From: Halanaerobium sp964649895
GTDB taxonomy: Bacteria; Bacillota; Halanaerobiia; Halanaerobiales; Halanaerobiaceae
Assembly: GCA_964649895.1 (NCBI GenBank)
Contig: CAZYRX010000045.1
Span: 1 to 16,361, forward strand
Length of the DNA: 16,361 nucleotides
Direction: 5' to 3'
The notes below the pieces were generated by a model. The model saw nothing but the letters and a program-made list of their open reading frames with translations. It made no database searches and was not told where the DNA came from. A program made the translations under genes and the position numbers. Every line of letters begins with the position of its first letter. The stretch's first letter is position 1. Of the stretch, positions 7,832 to 14,453 are shown in pieces.

Positions 7832-9507
7832 TATTTTTCCCCCTCAATCATATCTTTTAATCCAGCACCTGCTGGAACCATCGGGTAAACATTCTCTTCC
7901 TGTGGTATGTGAATATCCAATACAGCCGGTCCATCGTGTTCCATTGCCTCTCTAAGTGCTTTATCTAGGTCGCTCTTCTTATCAATCCTTCTCCCCCAAA
8001 TTCCATAGGAATCTGCCATCTTAACAAAGTCTGGTGCGGGTATTTTGGTTGAAGCATATCTTTTTTCAAAGAAAAACTCCTGCCACTGACGCACCATACC
8101 GAGGTAATTATTGTTAAAAATAACTACTTTAATCGGAATATTATATGCGGCAGCAGTGCCTAGTTCCTGAATATTCATCTGAATACTTCCATCACCTGCA
8201 ATCAATACTACCTTTTCATCAGGCTGACCGATCTGAGCGCCAATTGCGGCCGGGAGACCATAACCCATTGTTCCCAGTCCACCTGAGGTGATAAACTGGC
8301 GCGGCTTTTGATATTTGTGATACTGAGCAGCCCACATCTGATGCTGGCCTACTTCAGTAACTATTGTTGCATCACCTTTGGTGTATTTATCGATCTCTTC
8401 CATAATATATTGAGGTTTGATTGTTTCAGAACCATCATCTTCATATTTTAGTGGATAGCGTTTTTTAAGATCTAGCACATATTCCTGCCATTCTCCCATT
8501 TCTTTTTCTTCTATATATGGCAGCAGTTCTTTAATGACTCTTTTTACATCGCCAACAATCGGAATATCTACAGAAACATTTTTGCCGATTTCAGCTGGAT
8601 CAATATCAATCTGAATGATTTCTGCACTTGAAGCAAATTCCTCTAATTTACCTGTAACCCTATCATCAAAACGGGCTCCAACTGCGATTAAGAGATCTGT
8701 TTCTGTAGTGGCAAGATTAGCATATTGAGTTCCATGCATGCCCAGCATTTCTAATGCTAAATCCCTATCTTCTGGATAAATACCAAGACCCATCAAAGTT
8801 GTGGTTATCGGTATTTTTGCCTTCTCTACAAGTTCTATAATTTCTTTATCAGCACCCGAAATTACAGCTCCACCACCAACATAGAGCAGCGGTTTTTTTG
8901 CTTCATTGATCTTTTTAGCTGCTTTGTTGATCTGCAGTTTATGACCTTCAAAAGTCGGCTTATAGCCTGGCAGATTTACCTTATCAGGATATTCGAAATC
9001 CATTTCTGCCTGTGTTACATCTTTTGCGAGATCAATGAGTACAGGTCCTGGTCTTCCGGTTCTAGCAATATAGAATGCCTCTTTAATTGTCTTTGCTAAT
9101 TCTTTAATATCTGTTACCAAAAAATTATGTTTGGTTATCGGTAATGAAATACCGGTAATATCTGCTTCCTGAAAAGCATCTTTTCCTATTAAAGAGCTGG
9201 GTACCTGTCCAGTAAAAGCAACCAGTGGTACAGAATCCATGTGTGCATTTGCAAGTCCGGTTACCAGATTTGTTCCTCCTGGTCCAGATGTAGCAATACA
9301 GACACCTACTTTTCCACTGCTTCTCGCATAACCATCAGCTGCATGCACAACACCCTGCTCATGGCGTCCCAGATAGTGCTTAATATCTGAACTGTATAAA
9401 GCATCATATAGGTTTATAACAGCTCCCCCAGGATAACCAAAGACTACATCAACATTTTCTTTCTTAAGAGATTCGATTATTATTTGTCCACCATTCATTT
9501 TTGGCAT
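7831..9507 (-). CDS. ilvB: Acetolactate synthase large (catalytic) subunit
   Basis: Thiamine diphosphate enzyme making acetolactate (valine, leucine) or acetohydroxybutyrate (isoleucine) from pyruvate with or without 2-oxobutyrate. At 558 residues it has three domains: the N-terminal pyrimidine-binding domain with catalytic E50 in GRHEQGVVHAADG, a middle domain (about 195-330) with FAD-site sequence such as VGARFDDRVTGK (276-287), and the C-terminal PP domain with GDGS (438-441) through NNNYLG (465-470) for Mg2+ and diphosphate. The anabolic type is supported by this FAD-domain motif and by ilvN next door; a catabolic AlsS is less likely. The ATG follows GGAGGTGA with good spacing. It is the first gene after a long leader with an intrinsic terminator, so expression is probably controlled by attenuation. 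Confidence 0.95.
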   Translation of the reverse strand: MPKMNGGQIIIESLKKENVDVVFGYPGGAVINLYDALYSSDIKHYLGRHEQGVVHAADGYARSSGKVGVCIATSGPGGTNLVTGLANAHMDSVPLVAFTGQVPSSLIGKDAFQEADITGISLPITKHNFLVTDIKELAKTIKEAFYIARTGRPGPVLIDLAKDVTQAEMDFEYPDKVNLPGYKPTFEGHKLQINKAAKKINEAKKPLLYVGGGAVISGADKEIIELVEKAKIPITTTLMGLGIYPEDRDLALEMLGMHGTQYANLATTETDLLIAVGARFDDRVTGKLEEFASSAEIIQIDIDPAEIGKNVSVDIPIVGDVKRVIKELLPYIEEKEMGEWQEYVLDLKKRYPLKYEDDGSETIKPQYIMEEIDKYTKGDATIVTEVGQHQMWAAQYHKYQKPRQFITSGGLGTMGYGLPAAIGAQIGQPDEKVVLIAGDGSIQMNIQELGTAAAYNIPIKVVIFNNNYLGMVRQWQEFFFEKRYASTKIPAPDFVKMADSYGIWGRRIDKKSDLDKALREAMEHDGPAVLDIHIPQEENVYPMVPAGAGLKDMIEGEK

Positions 9508-9592
9508 CGATTCACCTCCAGGTAATTTTGAAAACTAAAACTTTTAAATCTGATTGCTCACTCTAAAACCACTCTAAATTTAAAATTTTAAA

Positions 9593-9624
9593 CAAAAATA
9601 GCCCTGAATAAAGATATCCAGGGC
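9593..9624 (-). terminator. Intrinsic terminator in the ilvB leader
   Basis: Read on the minus strand, GCCCTG (9624-9619) and CAGGGC (9606-9601) form a six-pair GC-rich stem with a 12-nt loop, followed by TATTTTTG. It lies about 85 nt before the ilvB start. It could be the end of an ilvE-ilvD transcript, but the position fits an attenuator better. Confidence 0.75.
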
Positions 9625-9840
9625 AGAAATTAATCTAAGATAATTTAATAATTTTTAAACAACTAATCTATAATTTAGATAGATAATCTCAAGAATAATA
9701 GGAATATATTTACAAATGAAAAGTTCTAAGTTCCTAAACTTAAGTTTTTAGTTGTGATTTCTTTTTAGCTTTATTTTTACAAAGCTGTTATTTATTAAAC
9801 ATCTTAAATGAAGCCAACCCTTCTCTACTACTTGATAATG

Positions 9841-9912
9841 TTAAAACTCCATCTTTATTTGTTTTTTTAGTTCACATAATTGGATTTTCAATAGTTTTGT
9901 AACTATTTTCAT
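9841..9912 (-). CDS. Candidate branched-chain-rich leader peptide upstream of ilvB
   Basis: A 23-codon ORF starts at ATG 9912-9910, begins MKIVTKLLKIQL, and ends at TAA 9843-9841. Eight of 23 residues are Leu (4, codons CTA, TTG, TTA, CTA), Ile (3) or Val (1). AAGGAA (9922-9917) sits 4 nt before the ATG as a ribosome site. By analogy with ilv/leu leader peptides, ribosome stalling here could control the terminator at 9593-9624, but that lies over 200 nt downstream, farther than in classical cases. AT-rich DNA encodes Ile and Leu often, and the codons are not in a solid run, so this remains a candidate. Confidence 0.3.
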   Translation of the reverse strand: MKIVTKLLKIQLCELKKQIKMEF

Positions 9913-9922
9913 CTTATTCCTT

Positions 9923-9951
9923 ACTATACTAGATTCTAAAACAATAATCAA
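9923..9951 (-). promoter_or_regulatory. Candidate promoter for the ilvB operon
   Basis: On the minus strand TTGATT (9951-9946) and TATAGT (9928-9923) are exactly 17 nt apart, a fair sigma-A-type match (4/6 and 5/6). Its start point would fall near 9916, inside or just after the AAGGAA that serves the short ORF at 9912. If this promoter is used, that ORF would lose its ribosome site. A further upstream start or read-through from ilvD would be needed to translate it. Confidence 0.4.
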
Positions 9952-10000
9952 TCTCAATAACTAAATATTTTAAATTAATTATTATTTAAGTAATTAAATG

Positions 10001-10021
10001 CTGTTTAAATCTCAAAAACAG
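10001..10021 (-). other. Weak hairpin directly after ilvD
   Basis: CTGTTT (10021-10016 on the minus strand) pairs with AAACAG (10006-10001) around a 9-nt loop, starting 6 nt after the ilvD stop. It is followed only by ATTTAATT, so termination would be inefficient. It may mark or protect the 3' end of the ilvE-ilvD message. Confidence 0.3.
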
Positions 10022-10026
10022 GCTTT

Positions 10027-11682
10027 TTAATCTAAAACAGCACCCTTTGCAGCTGATCCAACAAGTTTAGCATATCTTTTTAAATAGCCGCTTACATCTG
10101 GTAGATAAGGTTCAACATCTTTCATTCTCTCAGCTAGTTCTTCTTCAGAGAGTTCAACTTCCAAAATAAATTTATCTATATCTATATGAATAATATCTCC
10201 TTCTTTAAGTGCTGCAATTGGACCACCTGCAGCTGCTTCTGGAGATACATGGCCGATAGCTGCACCTTTGGTTGCACCTGAGAATCTTCCATCAGTTATC
10301 AGAGCTACACTGTCATCTAAACCCATTCCAGCTAAAGCTGAAGTTGGTGATAACATTTCTCTCATTCCAGGTCCACCCTTTGGTCCTTCATTTCTGATTA
10401 CTACTACATCACCAGGTTTTATTTCCTCATTTGTAATAGCTGCAATCGCTTCTTCTTCTGATTCGTAGATCCTGGCTGGACCGCGCAGTTCTTTCATCTT
10501 ATCTGCAACTGCTGCCCTTTTTACGACAGAACCATCTGGGGCAATATTACCCTTTAAGATGGCTAATCCACCTCTTTCGTGATAAGGATTGTCCAGAGGA
10601 CGTATTATATCATGGTTAACATAAGTGATTGCTTCTAGATTTTCTCCCAGTGTCCCACCTGTTACAGTCTGTACATCAAGATTAATCAGGTCTGCCTTTG
10701 TTAGTTCTTTGATTACTGCATGAACTCCACCTGCCTGATTTAAGTTTTCCATGTGGTTTAAACCGGCTGGAGTTAAACTACAGATATGTGGTACTCTATC
10801 ACTTACTTCATTAAATTTTTCTAATGGAATATCGATTCCTGCTTCATGAGCAATTGCCGGCAGATGTAAAGCTGTATTTGTAGAACAGCCTAATGCCATA
10901 TCAATTGCAATTGCATTTTCGAAAGCTTTTTCTGTAAGAATATCAGAAGGTCTAATATCTTCTTCTACCATTTTCATGACTGCTTTACCCGCAGCTTTTG
11001 CTAAACGAACCCGATCAGCTTTAACCGCTGGAATTGTACCATTACCAGGTAAGGCAATACCTAAGACTTCTGCCATTGAATTCATTGAGTTTGCAGTAAA
11101 CATACCTGCACATGATCCTGAACCAGGACATGCTCTGTGGGCGATTAAATCAAGTTCTTCTTCACTCATTTTACCTGAATTAACTGCTCCAACCGCTTCG
11201 AAAACATTGTGTAAATCGATTGCTTCACCACAGTGGTTACCTGCTTCCATCGGTCCACCACTGATTACTACTGCAGGGATATCGAGTCTGGCTGCTGCCA
11301 TCATCATACCCGGAACAATTTTGTCACAGTTGGGAACCAGCACTAAACCATCCAGCTGATGACCGCTTACAACTGCTTCTACCGAATCTGCAATAATCTC
11401 TCTGCTGGACAGAGAAAATTTCATTCCCTCATGACCCATTGCTATTCCATCACAGACACCGATTGTGGAAAATGATAGAGCTGTACCTCCTGCTGCTGTG
11501 ATACCATGTTCAGCTGCTTTTGCTATATCATCTAAGTGTTTGTGTCCGGGAATTATATCATTTGCAGAGTTTGCAATCCCGATCAGCGGTTTATCTATAT
11601 CGTCATCTGATAATCCTAAAGCATAGAGCAGTGAGCGGTGTGGTGCTCTCTCTATACCCTTTTTTATTTTATCACTTCTCAT
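10027..11682 (-). CDS. ilvD: Dihydroxy-acid dehydratase
   Basis: Iron-sulfur enzyme dehydrating 2,3-dihydroxy acids to 2-oxoisovalerate or 2-oxo-3-methylvalerate; shared by valine, leucine and isoleucine synthesis. The 551 residues have cluster-region cysteines C119 (VPNCDKIVPGMMMA) and C185/C191 (ACPGSGSCAGMFTANSMN), plus C77 in TIGVCDGIAMGHEGM. At residues 44-50 the sequence is IPGHKHL rather than the 'PCN' form of [2Fe-2S] enzymes. By family knowledge this suggests the oxygen-sensitive [4Fe-4S] type, which fits an anaerobe. The C-terminal swivel domain is present (about 375-551, with EGPKGGPGMREMLSPTSAL and DGRFSGATKG). The ATG at 11682 follows AAAGGAGG by 6-7 nt. It lies 140 bp after ilvE with no terminator T-run between, so both are probably on one transcript. 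Confidence 0.95.
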   Translation of the reverse strand: MRSDKIKKGIERAPHRSLLYALGLSDDDIDKPLIGIANSANDIIPGHKHLDDIAKAAEHGITAAGGTALSFSTIGVCDGIAMGHEGMKFSLSSREIIADSVEAVVSGHQLDGLVLVPNCDKIVPGMMMAAARLDIPAVVISGGPMEAGNHCGEAIDLHNVFEAVGAVNSGKMSEEELDLIAHRACPGSGSCAGMFTANSMNSMAEVLGIALPGNGTIPAVKADRVRLAKAAGKAVMKMVEEDIRPSDILTEKAFENAIAIDMALGCSTNTALHLPAIAHEAGIDIPLEKFNEVSDRVPHICSLTPAGLNHMENLNQAGGVHAVIKELTKADLINLDVQTVTGGTLGENLEAITYVNHDIIRPLDNPYHERGGLAILKGNIAPDGSVVKRAAVADKMKELRGPARIYESEEEAIAAITNEEIKPGDVVVIRNEGPKGGPGMREMLSPTSALAGMGLDDSVALITDGRFSGATKGAAIGHVSPEAAAGGPIAALKEGDIIHIDIDKFILEVELSEEELAERMKDVEPYLPDVSGYLKRYAKLVGSAAKGAVLD

Positions 11683-11775
11683 CTAAATCCTCCTTTTAGC
11701 TGCTAAATACTAATTCTGAAAAGCATGTATTGATCATTTTATTTATTGTATCCATGTATATAATCAAAGTCAGAC

Positions 11776-11811
11776 AATACGGCTTAGTTACGCAAATAAG
11801 AAGCCTGTATT
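11776..11811 (-). other. Stem-loop between ilvE and ilvD
   Basis: AATAC-GGCTT (11776-11785) pairs with AAGCC-T-GTATT (11801-11811): ten pairs with a single bulged base and a 15-nt loop. It starts 11 nt after the ilvE stop. No T-run follows on the minus strand, so it is not a typical terminator. It could stabilise ilvE mRNA or set a processing point that makes IlvE and IlvD levels differ. The rest of this 140-bp spacer shows only the ilvD ribosome site. Confidence 0.4.
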
Positions 11812-11822
11812 ATCTAAATCTA

Positions 11823-12701
11823 TTATTCGTAAATTTCTCTACCTGTTGAATTGGCGATTTCTCTAAATTTGGCAATCAGCTCAGTTGTTTTACTGCCGAC
11901 CTCACCATTACCGACTAATCTTCCATCTACTTCAACTACAGGAATAACTTCTGCTGCTGTACCACTTAAAAAACATTCATCAGCATTGAATACATCATGT
12001 CTGGTAAATAGTTCTTCTCTAACTTCTAAGCCTAATTCTGCCGCTATTTCCAGCACGATTTCTCTTTTTGTTCCTTTTAAGATTCCTGCATGTATTGGTG
12101 GTGTATAAAGTGTTTCTCCATCAATAATAAAGATGTTATCACCTGTACATTCTGCAACATAACCATCACTATTAAGGATAATAGCTTCGGGGGCATCATG
12201 CAGATTGGCCTCTATTCTGGCCATAATGTTGTTTAAATAGTTTAATGACTTGATGCGGGGGTTTACCATCTCTGGCCCATTGCGGCGCGTAGGAACCGTT
12301 ACAAGCTTCAATCCAGTCTCATAGAGTTCTTCTGGATAGAGCTGAATAGCACTAGCTATAATAACAACTGTTGGTTCAGGACATTTTCTTGGATCTAAAC
12401 CTAAATCACCAACACCTCTGGAAACAACTACCCTTATGTAAGCATCTCTTAATTCATTAGCACGAATCGTTTCTAAAATCGCTTCTTCCATTTCTTCTGG
12501 TGTTAATTTAATATCAAGCATAATTGTTTTTGCTGACTCATATAAGCGCTCAATATGCTCATCAAGCATAAATACCCTACCATTATATGCTCTAATACCT
12601 TCAAAAATACCATCACCATATAAATAACCATGATCAAATACTGAAATTTTTGCCTCATCTTCCGGAACTATCTCACCGTTTAGATAAATATTTCTACTCA
12701 A
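11823..12701 (-). CDS. ilvE: Branched-chain amino acid aminotransferase (class IV, PLP)
   Basis: Last step of leucine, isoleucine and valine synthesis: amino transfer from glutamate to the 2-oxo acids. The 292 residues match the fold-type IV family. VFDHGYLYGDGIFEGIRAY is at 21-39, the PLP lysine K151 lies in NPRIKSLNYLNN, and the cofactor Glu is in AECTGDNIF (about E184). GTKREIVLEIA and FLSGTAAEVIPV complete the site. The start is TTG (12701-12699), 8 nt after a perfect AAGGAGG; no better in-frame ATG exists nearby. D-amino-acid aminotransferase and aminodeoxychorismate lyase share the fold, but context and the GIFEGIRAY motif favour IlvE. It is the first gene of the locus, driven by a consensus promoter at 12809-12837. 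Confidence 0.93.
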   Translation of the reverse strand: MSRNIYLNGEIVPEDEAKISVFDHGYLYGDGIFEGIRAYNGRVFMLDEHIERLYESAKTIMLDIKLTPEEMEEAILETIRANELRDAYIRVVVSRGVGDLGLDPRKCPEPTVVIIASAIQLYPEELYETGLKLVTVPTRRNGPEMVNPRIKSLNYLNNIMARIEANLHDAPEAIILNSDGYVAECTGDNIFIIDGETLYTPPIHAGILKGTKREIVLEIAAELGLEVREELFTRHDVFNADECFLSGTAAEVIPVVEVDGRLVGNGEVGSKTTELIAKFREIANSTGREIYE

Positions 12702-12717
12702 CTGCTTGTCCTCCTTA

Positions 12718-12739
12718 TTTATGATAAATTTATTATAAA
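12718..12739 (-). promoter_or_regulatory. AT-rich palindrome in the ilvE 5' untranslated region
   Basis: A 22-bp near-perfect palindrome (arms TTTATGATAAA and TTTATTATAAA, one non-matching symmetric pair) lies between the ilvE promoter and its ribosome site, about 63-84 nt after the predicted transcript start and touching the AAGGAGG region. It may be a protein-binding site, but AT-rich DNA makes such palindromes fairly often. A 9-bp direct repeat (AACTGCTTG on plus, at 12700-12708 and 12741-12749) flanks it. Confidence 0.3.
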
Positions 12740-12808
12740 AAACTGCTTGGTTTAATCTTCAAATTTCTGTAATAAATTGAGGAGCTATTATATATGTATT
12801 GGTTATAA

Positions 12809-12837
12809 ATTATATAGTTAATTACTTAAAATGTCAA
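12809..12837 (-). promoter_or_regulatory. Consensus sigma-A promoter of ilvE
   Basis: The minus strand has a perfect TTGACA (12837-12832) and a perfect TATAAT (12814-12809) with exactly 17 nt between them. Transcription should start near 12802, giving a roughly 100-nt leader before ilvE. The promoter begins 14 bp after the terminator T-tract of the preceding gene, so ilvE is insulated from it. Such a strong core promoter implies control by a repressor or high constitutive use. Confidence 0.85.
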
Positions 12838-12850
12838 GAATTAGCGGCAG

Positions 12851-12878
12851 AAAAAAAGCCCCTAAAAACAAGGGGCTT
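12851..12878 (-). terminator. Intrinsic terminator of the secreted-protein gene
   Basis: On the minus strand AAGCCCC (12878-12872) pairs with GGGGCTT (12862-12856) around a 9-nt loop, followed by a run of T. It lies about 70 nt after the stop at 12948 and before the ilvE promoter, so it ends the upstream gene and is not an ilvE attenuator. Confidence 0.85.
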
Positions 12879-12947
12879 ATCTCTTAAGATTAAGTATTAA
12901 ATTTTTAGATAATTCAGCTGATTTATATGATAATTATATCGCTCAAA

Positions 12948-13565
12948 TTAGTCGCTGCTGCCTGTAAATTTACCCCGCATTTCATAACCGATGTAATAGA
13001 AGTTAGAGACATCTTCTCCTTCTTCATCTAAATCTCCATCAGAATAATAATCCTTATATTCATTTAACATTCTATTATAACCGAAATATAATGTGTTGTC
13101 TTCTTTCACTTCATAATTAATAAATAAATCTATTAAACTTGTTCTTGACTCATAATCAAGTGTGTCAGTTGCCCTAATTAACATATCCTCTCTTTCGTAA
13201 TCTTCCCAGGGCTGGTAAATATATTTACCATGAATAGTTAAATTATCACTTAAGGCAGTATCAAATACAACTGCATAAACCATTGTGCTGTTATCAGATT
13301 CATAAACATTGCTACTTTCATTGTAATAATCGGTGTATTCATCAGAATAATTAATTCTGGTGATTATTGGAGAAAATCTGTATTCTCCTTTTTCTAGTTC
13401 ATCTGGATCTAATGGTTGAAGATATTCAAGCTGCCAGTCTGCCTGTCCTAAAGCTCCAGATAATAGTGAACTATAACCCTCATTCAAAAATTGAGCTGAA
13501 CTAGATGCTGTAAATAAAAATAAGAAAATTAATGCTGCTGCTGTTAATAAAAATACTTTTTTCAT
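12948..13565 (-). CDS. Secreted protein of unknown function, possible outer-membrane beta-barrel
   Basis: I do not recognise a named family. The 205-residue protein starts with a clear Sec signal peptide (MKKVFLL, a hydrophobic core to about residue 18, likely cut after ASSSA at 24). There is no lipobox cysteine, and no cysteine at all. The mature part (about 181 residues) is acidic and rich in Tyr, with no further membrane helix. Several stretches alternate polar and hydrophobic residues like beta-strands, for example MVYAVVFDTAL, LTIHGKYIYQ, LIDLFINYEV, LYFGYNRML and FYYIGYEMRGKF. That pattern, with short acidic turns, suggests a small outer-membrane barrel or beta-sheet surface protein in a diderm cell. 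The ATG follows AAGGGGGAAA. It is divergent from a LuxR regulator (13686-14453), 120 bp apart, and ends at a strong terminator, so it is monocistronic and may be that regulator's target. Confidence 0.8.
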   Translation of the reverse strand: MKKVFLLTAAALIFLFLFTASSSAQFLNEGYSSLLSGALGQADWQLEYLQPLDPDELEKGEYRFSPIITRINYSDEYTDYYNESSNVYESDNSTMVYAVVFDTALSDNLTIHGKYIYQPWEDYEREDMLIRATDTLDYESRTSLIDLFINYEVKEDNTLYFGYNRMLNEYKDYYSDGDLDEEGEDVSNFYYIGYEMRGKFTGSSD

Positions 13566-13584
13566 TATCTTTCCCCCTTGTTTT

Positions 13585-13604
13585 GCAGGATAAAAATTTC
13601 CTGC
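13585..13604 (-). other. 5'-terminal hairpin of the secreted-protein mRNA
   Basis: On the minus strand GCAGGA (13604-13599) pairs perfectly with TCCTGC (13590-13585) around an 8-nt loop. The transcript from the TATAAT at 13615-13610 would start near 13603, so the hairpin would sit at the very 5' end. There it could protect the mRNA, as known for ompA-like messages. Its role is inferred. Confidence 0.4.
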
Positions 13605-13609
13605 CTAGA

Positions 13610-13615
13610 ATTATA
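13610..13615 (-). promoter_or_regulatory. -10 box of the secreted-protein gene
   Basis: A perfect TATAAT preceded by TTG lies 45-50 nt before the start codon on the minus strand. No convincing -35 is seen 17 nt upstream (an A-rich stretch), so the promoter may need an activator, in keeping with the neighbouring regulator gene. Confidence 0.45.
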
Positions 13616-13637
13616 CAATCAGTATAACATTAATTTT

Positions 13638-13666
13638 TTAACCTTTATATTACACGAAAGTATAAT
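13638..13666 (+). promoter_or_regulatory. Promoter of the LuxR-type regulator gene
   Basis: TTAACC (13638-13643) and a perfect TATAAT (13661-13666) are 17 nt apart. The start point would be near 13673, immediately before the GAAGGGA ribosome site at 13674, leaving a very short leader before ATG 13686. Confidence 0.5.
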
Positions 13667-13685
13667 TTTTAAAGAAGGGATAGAG

Positions 13686-14453
13686 ATGAAAAAACCAATT
13701 GAAGCAGTTGACTGGGAAAAATTATTGACATTTATTTATGAAACAGACAATACAATTAACTTAAACAATTACTCTTATAACTTTCTAAAGAAATTAAACG
13801 ATTTAATCCCTTTTAATGCAGCTAACTTTTTTATTTTTGAAAATAGTATACAAAAAAAGGAAAAAACTATAATTTTAAATATCTCTGATCAAGTTTTAAA
13901 GGATTATAATGATTATTATTATAAACTTGATGACATTAGAAAAATTGCCTTTGATAGACCGGAAGCAAGTAGAAGCTCTGATTTAATGAACTATAGCCAG
14001 TGGTCTAAAAGTGAATATTTTAATGATTTTTTAGCTAAAAATCATCTTTATTATTCTTCAGGTATAGATATCCATTATAAAGAACAGCTTTTAGGAACTA
14101 TCAGCCTATTTAGAGAAGAAAATGATGGAGATTTTAATCTTACTGATCTTTTATATTTAGAAATGATAAGAAAATACTGTAGTGGACAGTTATACAAAGT
14201 GTTGAAAATTAATCAGCTTCAAAATGAAAAGAAATTACATAGCAAAAAAATTGTGGAAGGTAAATGTTTAGAGTTCAATATTACTGAAAGAGAAAAAGAA
14301 GTATTGAATTTAATGATAGCTGGAAAAAGCAATAATGAAATTGCTGAAGAGCTTTATATTTCTATAAATACTGTTAAAAAACATTTAAGTCATATTTATA
14401 ATAAGTCAAATGTTAAAAGCAGAACTGAGCTTGCAGCGATTATGTTGAGATAA
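13686..14453 (+). CDS. LuxR-family transcriptional regulator with GAF-like sensor region
   Basis: DNA-binding regulator of about 255 residues. The C-terminal 60 residues form a LuxR/FixJ-type helix-turn-helix: ITEREKEVLNLMIAGKSNNE, then EIAEELYISINTVKKHLSHI, then KSRTEL. The first 165 or so residues have no receiver-domain aspartate pattern. They look like a GAF-like sensor fold, with a buried beta/alpha pattern around NAANFFIFE and LLGTISLF, so a small ligand or redox signal is possible but unknown. I chose ATG 13686 and not the far upstream in-frame ATG at 13578, because GAAGGGA precedes it by 5 nt and the upstream stretch holds the promoter. It is divergent from the secreted-protein gene. 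Its codons are more AT-rich than those of the ilv/leu genes. It is followed by a terminator at 14452-14502. Confidence 0.88.
   Translation: MKKPIEAVDWEKLLTFIYETDNTINLNNYSYNFLKKLNDLIPFNAANFFIFENSIQKKEKTIILNISDQVLKDYNDYYYKLDDIRKIAFDRPEASRSSDLMNYSQWSKSEYFNDFLAKNHLYYSSGIDIHYKEQLLGTISLFREENDGDFNLTDLLYLEMIRKYCSGQLYKVLKINQLQNEKKLHSKKIVEGKCLEFNITEREKEVLNLMIAGKSNNEIAEELYISINTVKKHLSHIYNKSNVKSRTELAAIMLR

Larger units (their letters stand above)
9508..10026 (-). promoter_or_regulatory. Long non-coding leader of the ilvB operon (putative attenuator region)
   Basis: These 519 bp between ilvD and ilvB hold, in transcription order, a weak hairpin after ilvD, a candidate promoter (9951-9923), a 23-codon short ORF (9912-9841), several small hairpins and an intrinsic terminator (9624-9593). 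About 85 nt of untranslated RNA then lead to ilvB. The small hairpins include AGCTTT/AAAGCT at 9767-9786, the palindrome AAACTTAAGTTT at 9736-9747, and GAAG/CTTC at 9810-9823. A terminator this close to the gene it precedes and 400 bp after ilvD points to attenuation. The T-box core (GGTGGTACCGCG or close variants) is absent. For a clear antiterminator I see only a five-base AGGGU/GCCCU match between the region near 9820 and the terminator's 5' arm. The sensing mechanism is therefore unknown. Confidence 0.55.
13566..13685. promoter_or_regulatory. Shared divergent promoter region with two similar inverted repeats
   Basis: The 120 bp between the two divergent genes hold two related inverted repeats. 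The first is TTATAC-AATCA-GTATAA (13611-13627), a perfect 6-bp pair. The second is ATTACAC-GAAA-GTATAAT (13649-13666), with one mismatch. The first overlaps the minus-strand TATAAT (13615-13610), the second the plus-strand TATAAT (13661-13666). They are candidate operators for one regulator acting on both genes, plausibly the adjacent LuxR protein. Part of each repeat is simply the -10 sequence, so some similarity is expected. Confidence 0.5.

Noticed and set aside
9508..10026. T-box riboswitch in the ilvB leader
   Set aside because: No TGGNACCGCG-like core precedes the terminator on the minus strand, and no convincing matching antiterminator was seen.
10976..11359. 127-residue plus-strand ORF opposite ilvD
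   Set aside because: It is the mirror frame of the conserved ilvD coding sequence, rich in Ala/Ser/Pro, with no ribosome site or motif.
12851..12878. Terminator as an ilvE attenuator
   Set aside because: It lies upstream of the perfect ilvE promoter, so it cannot act on a transcript begun there.
13578..13685. Upstream in-frame ATG giving a 291-residue LuxR protein
   Set aside because: The extra 36 codons cover the promoter, the inverted repeats and the divergent leader; ATG 13686 has its own ribosome site.
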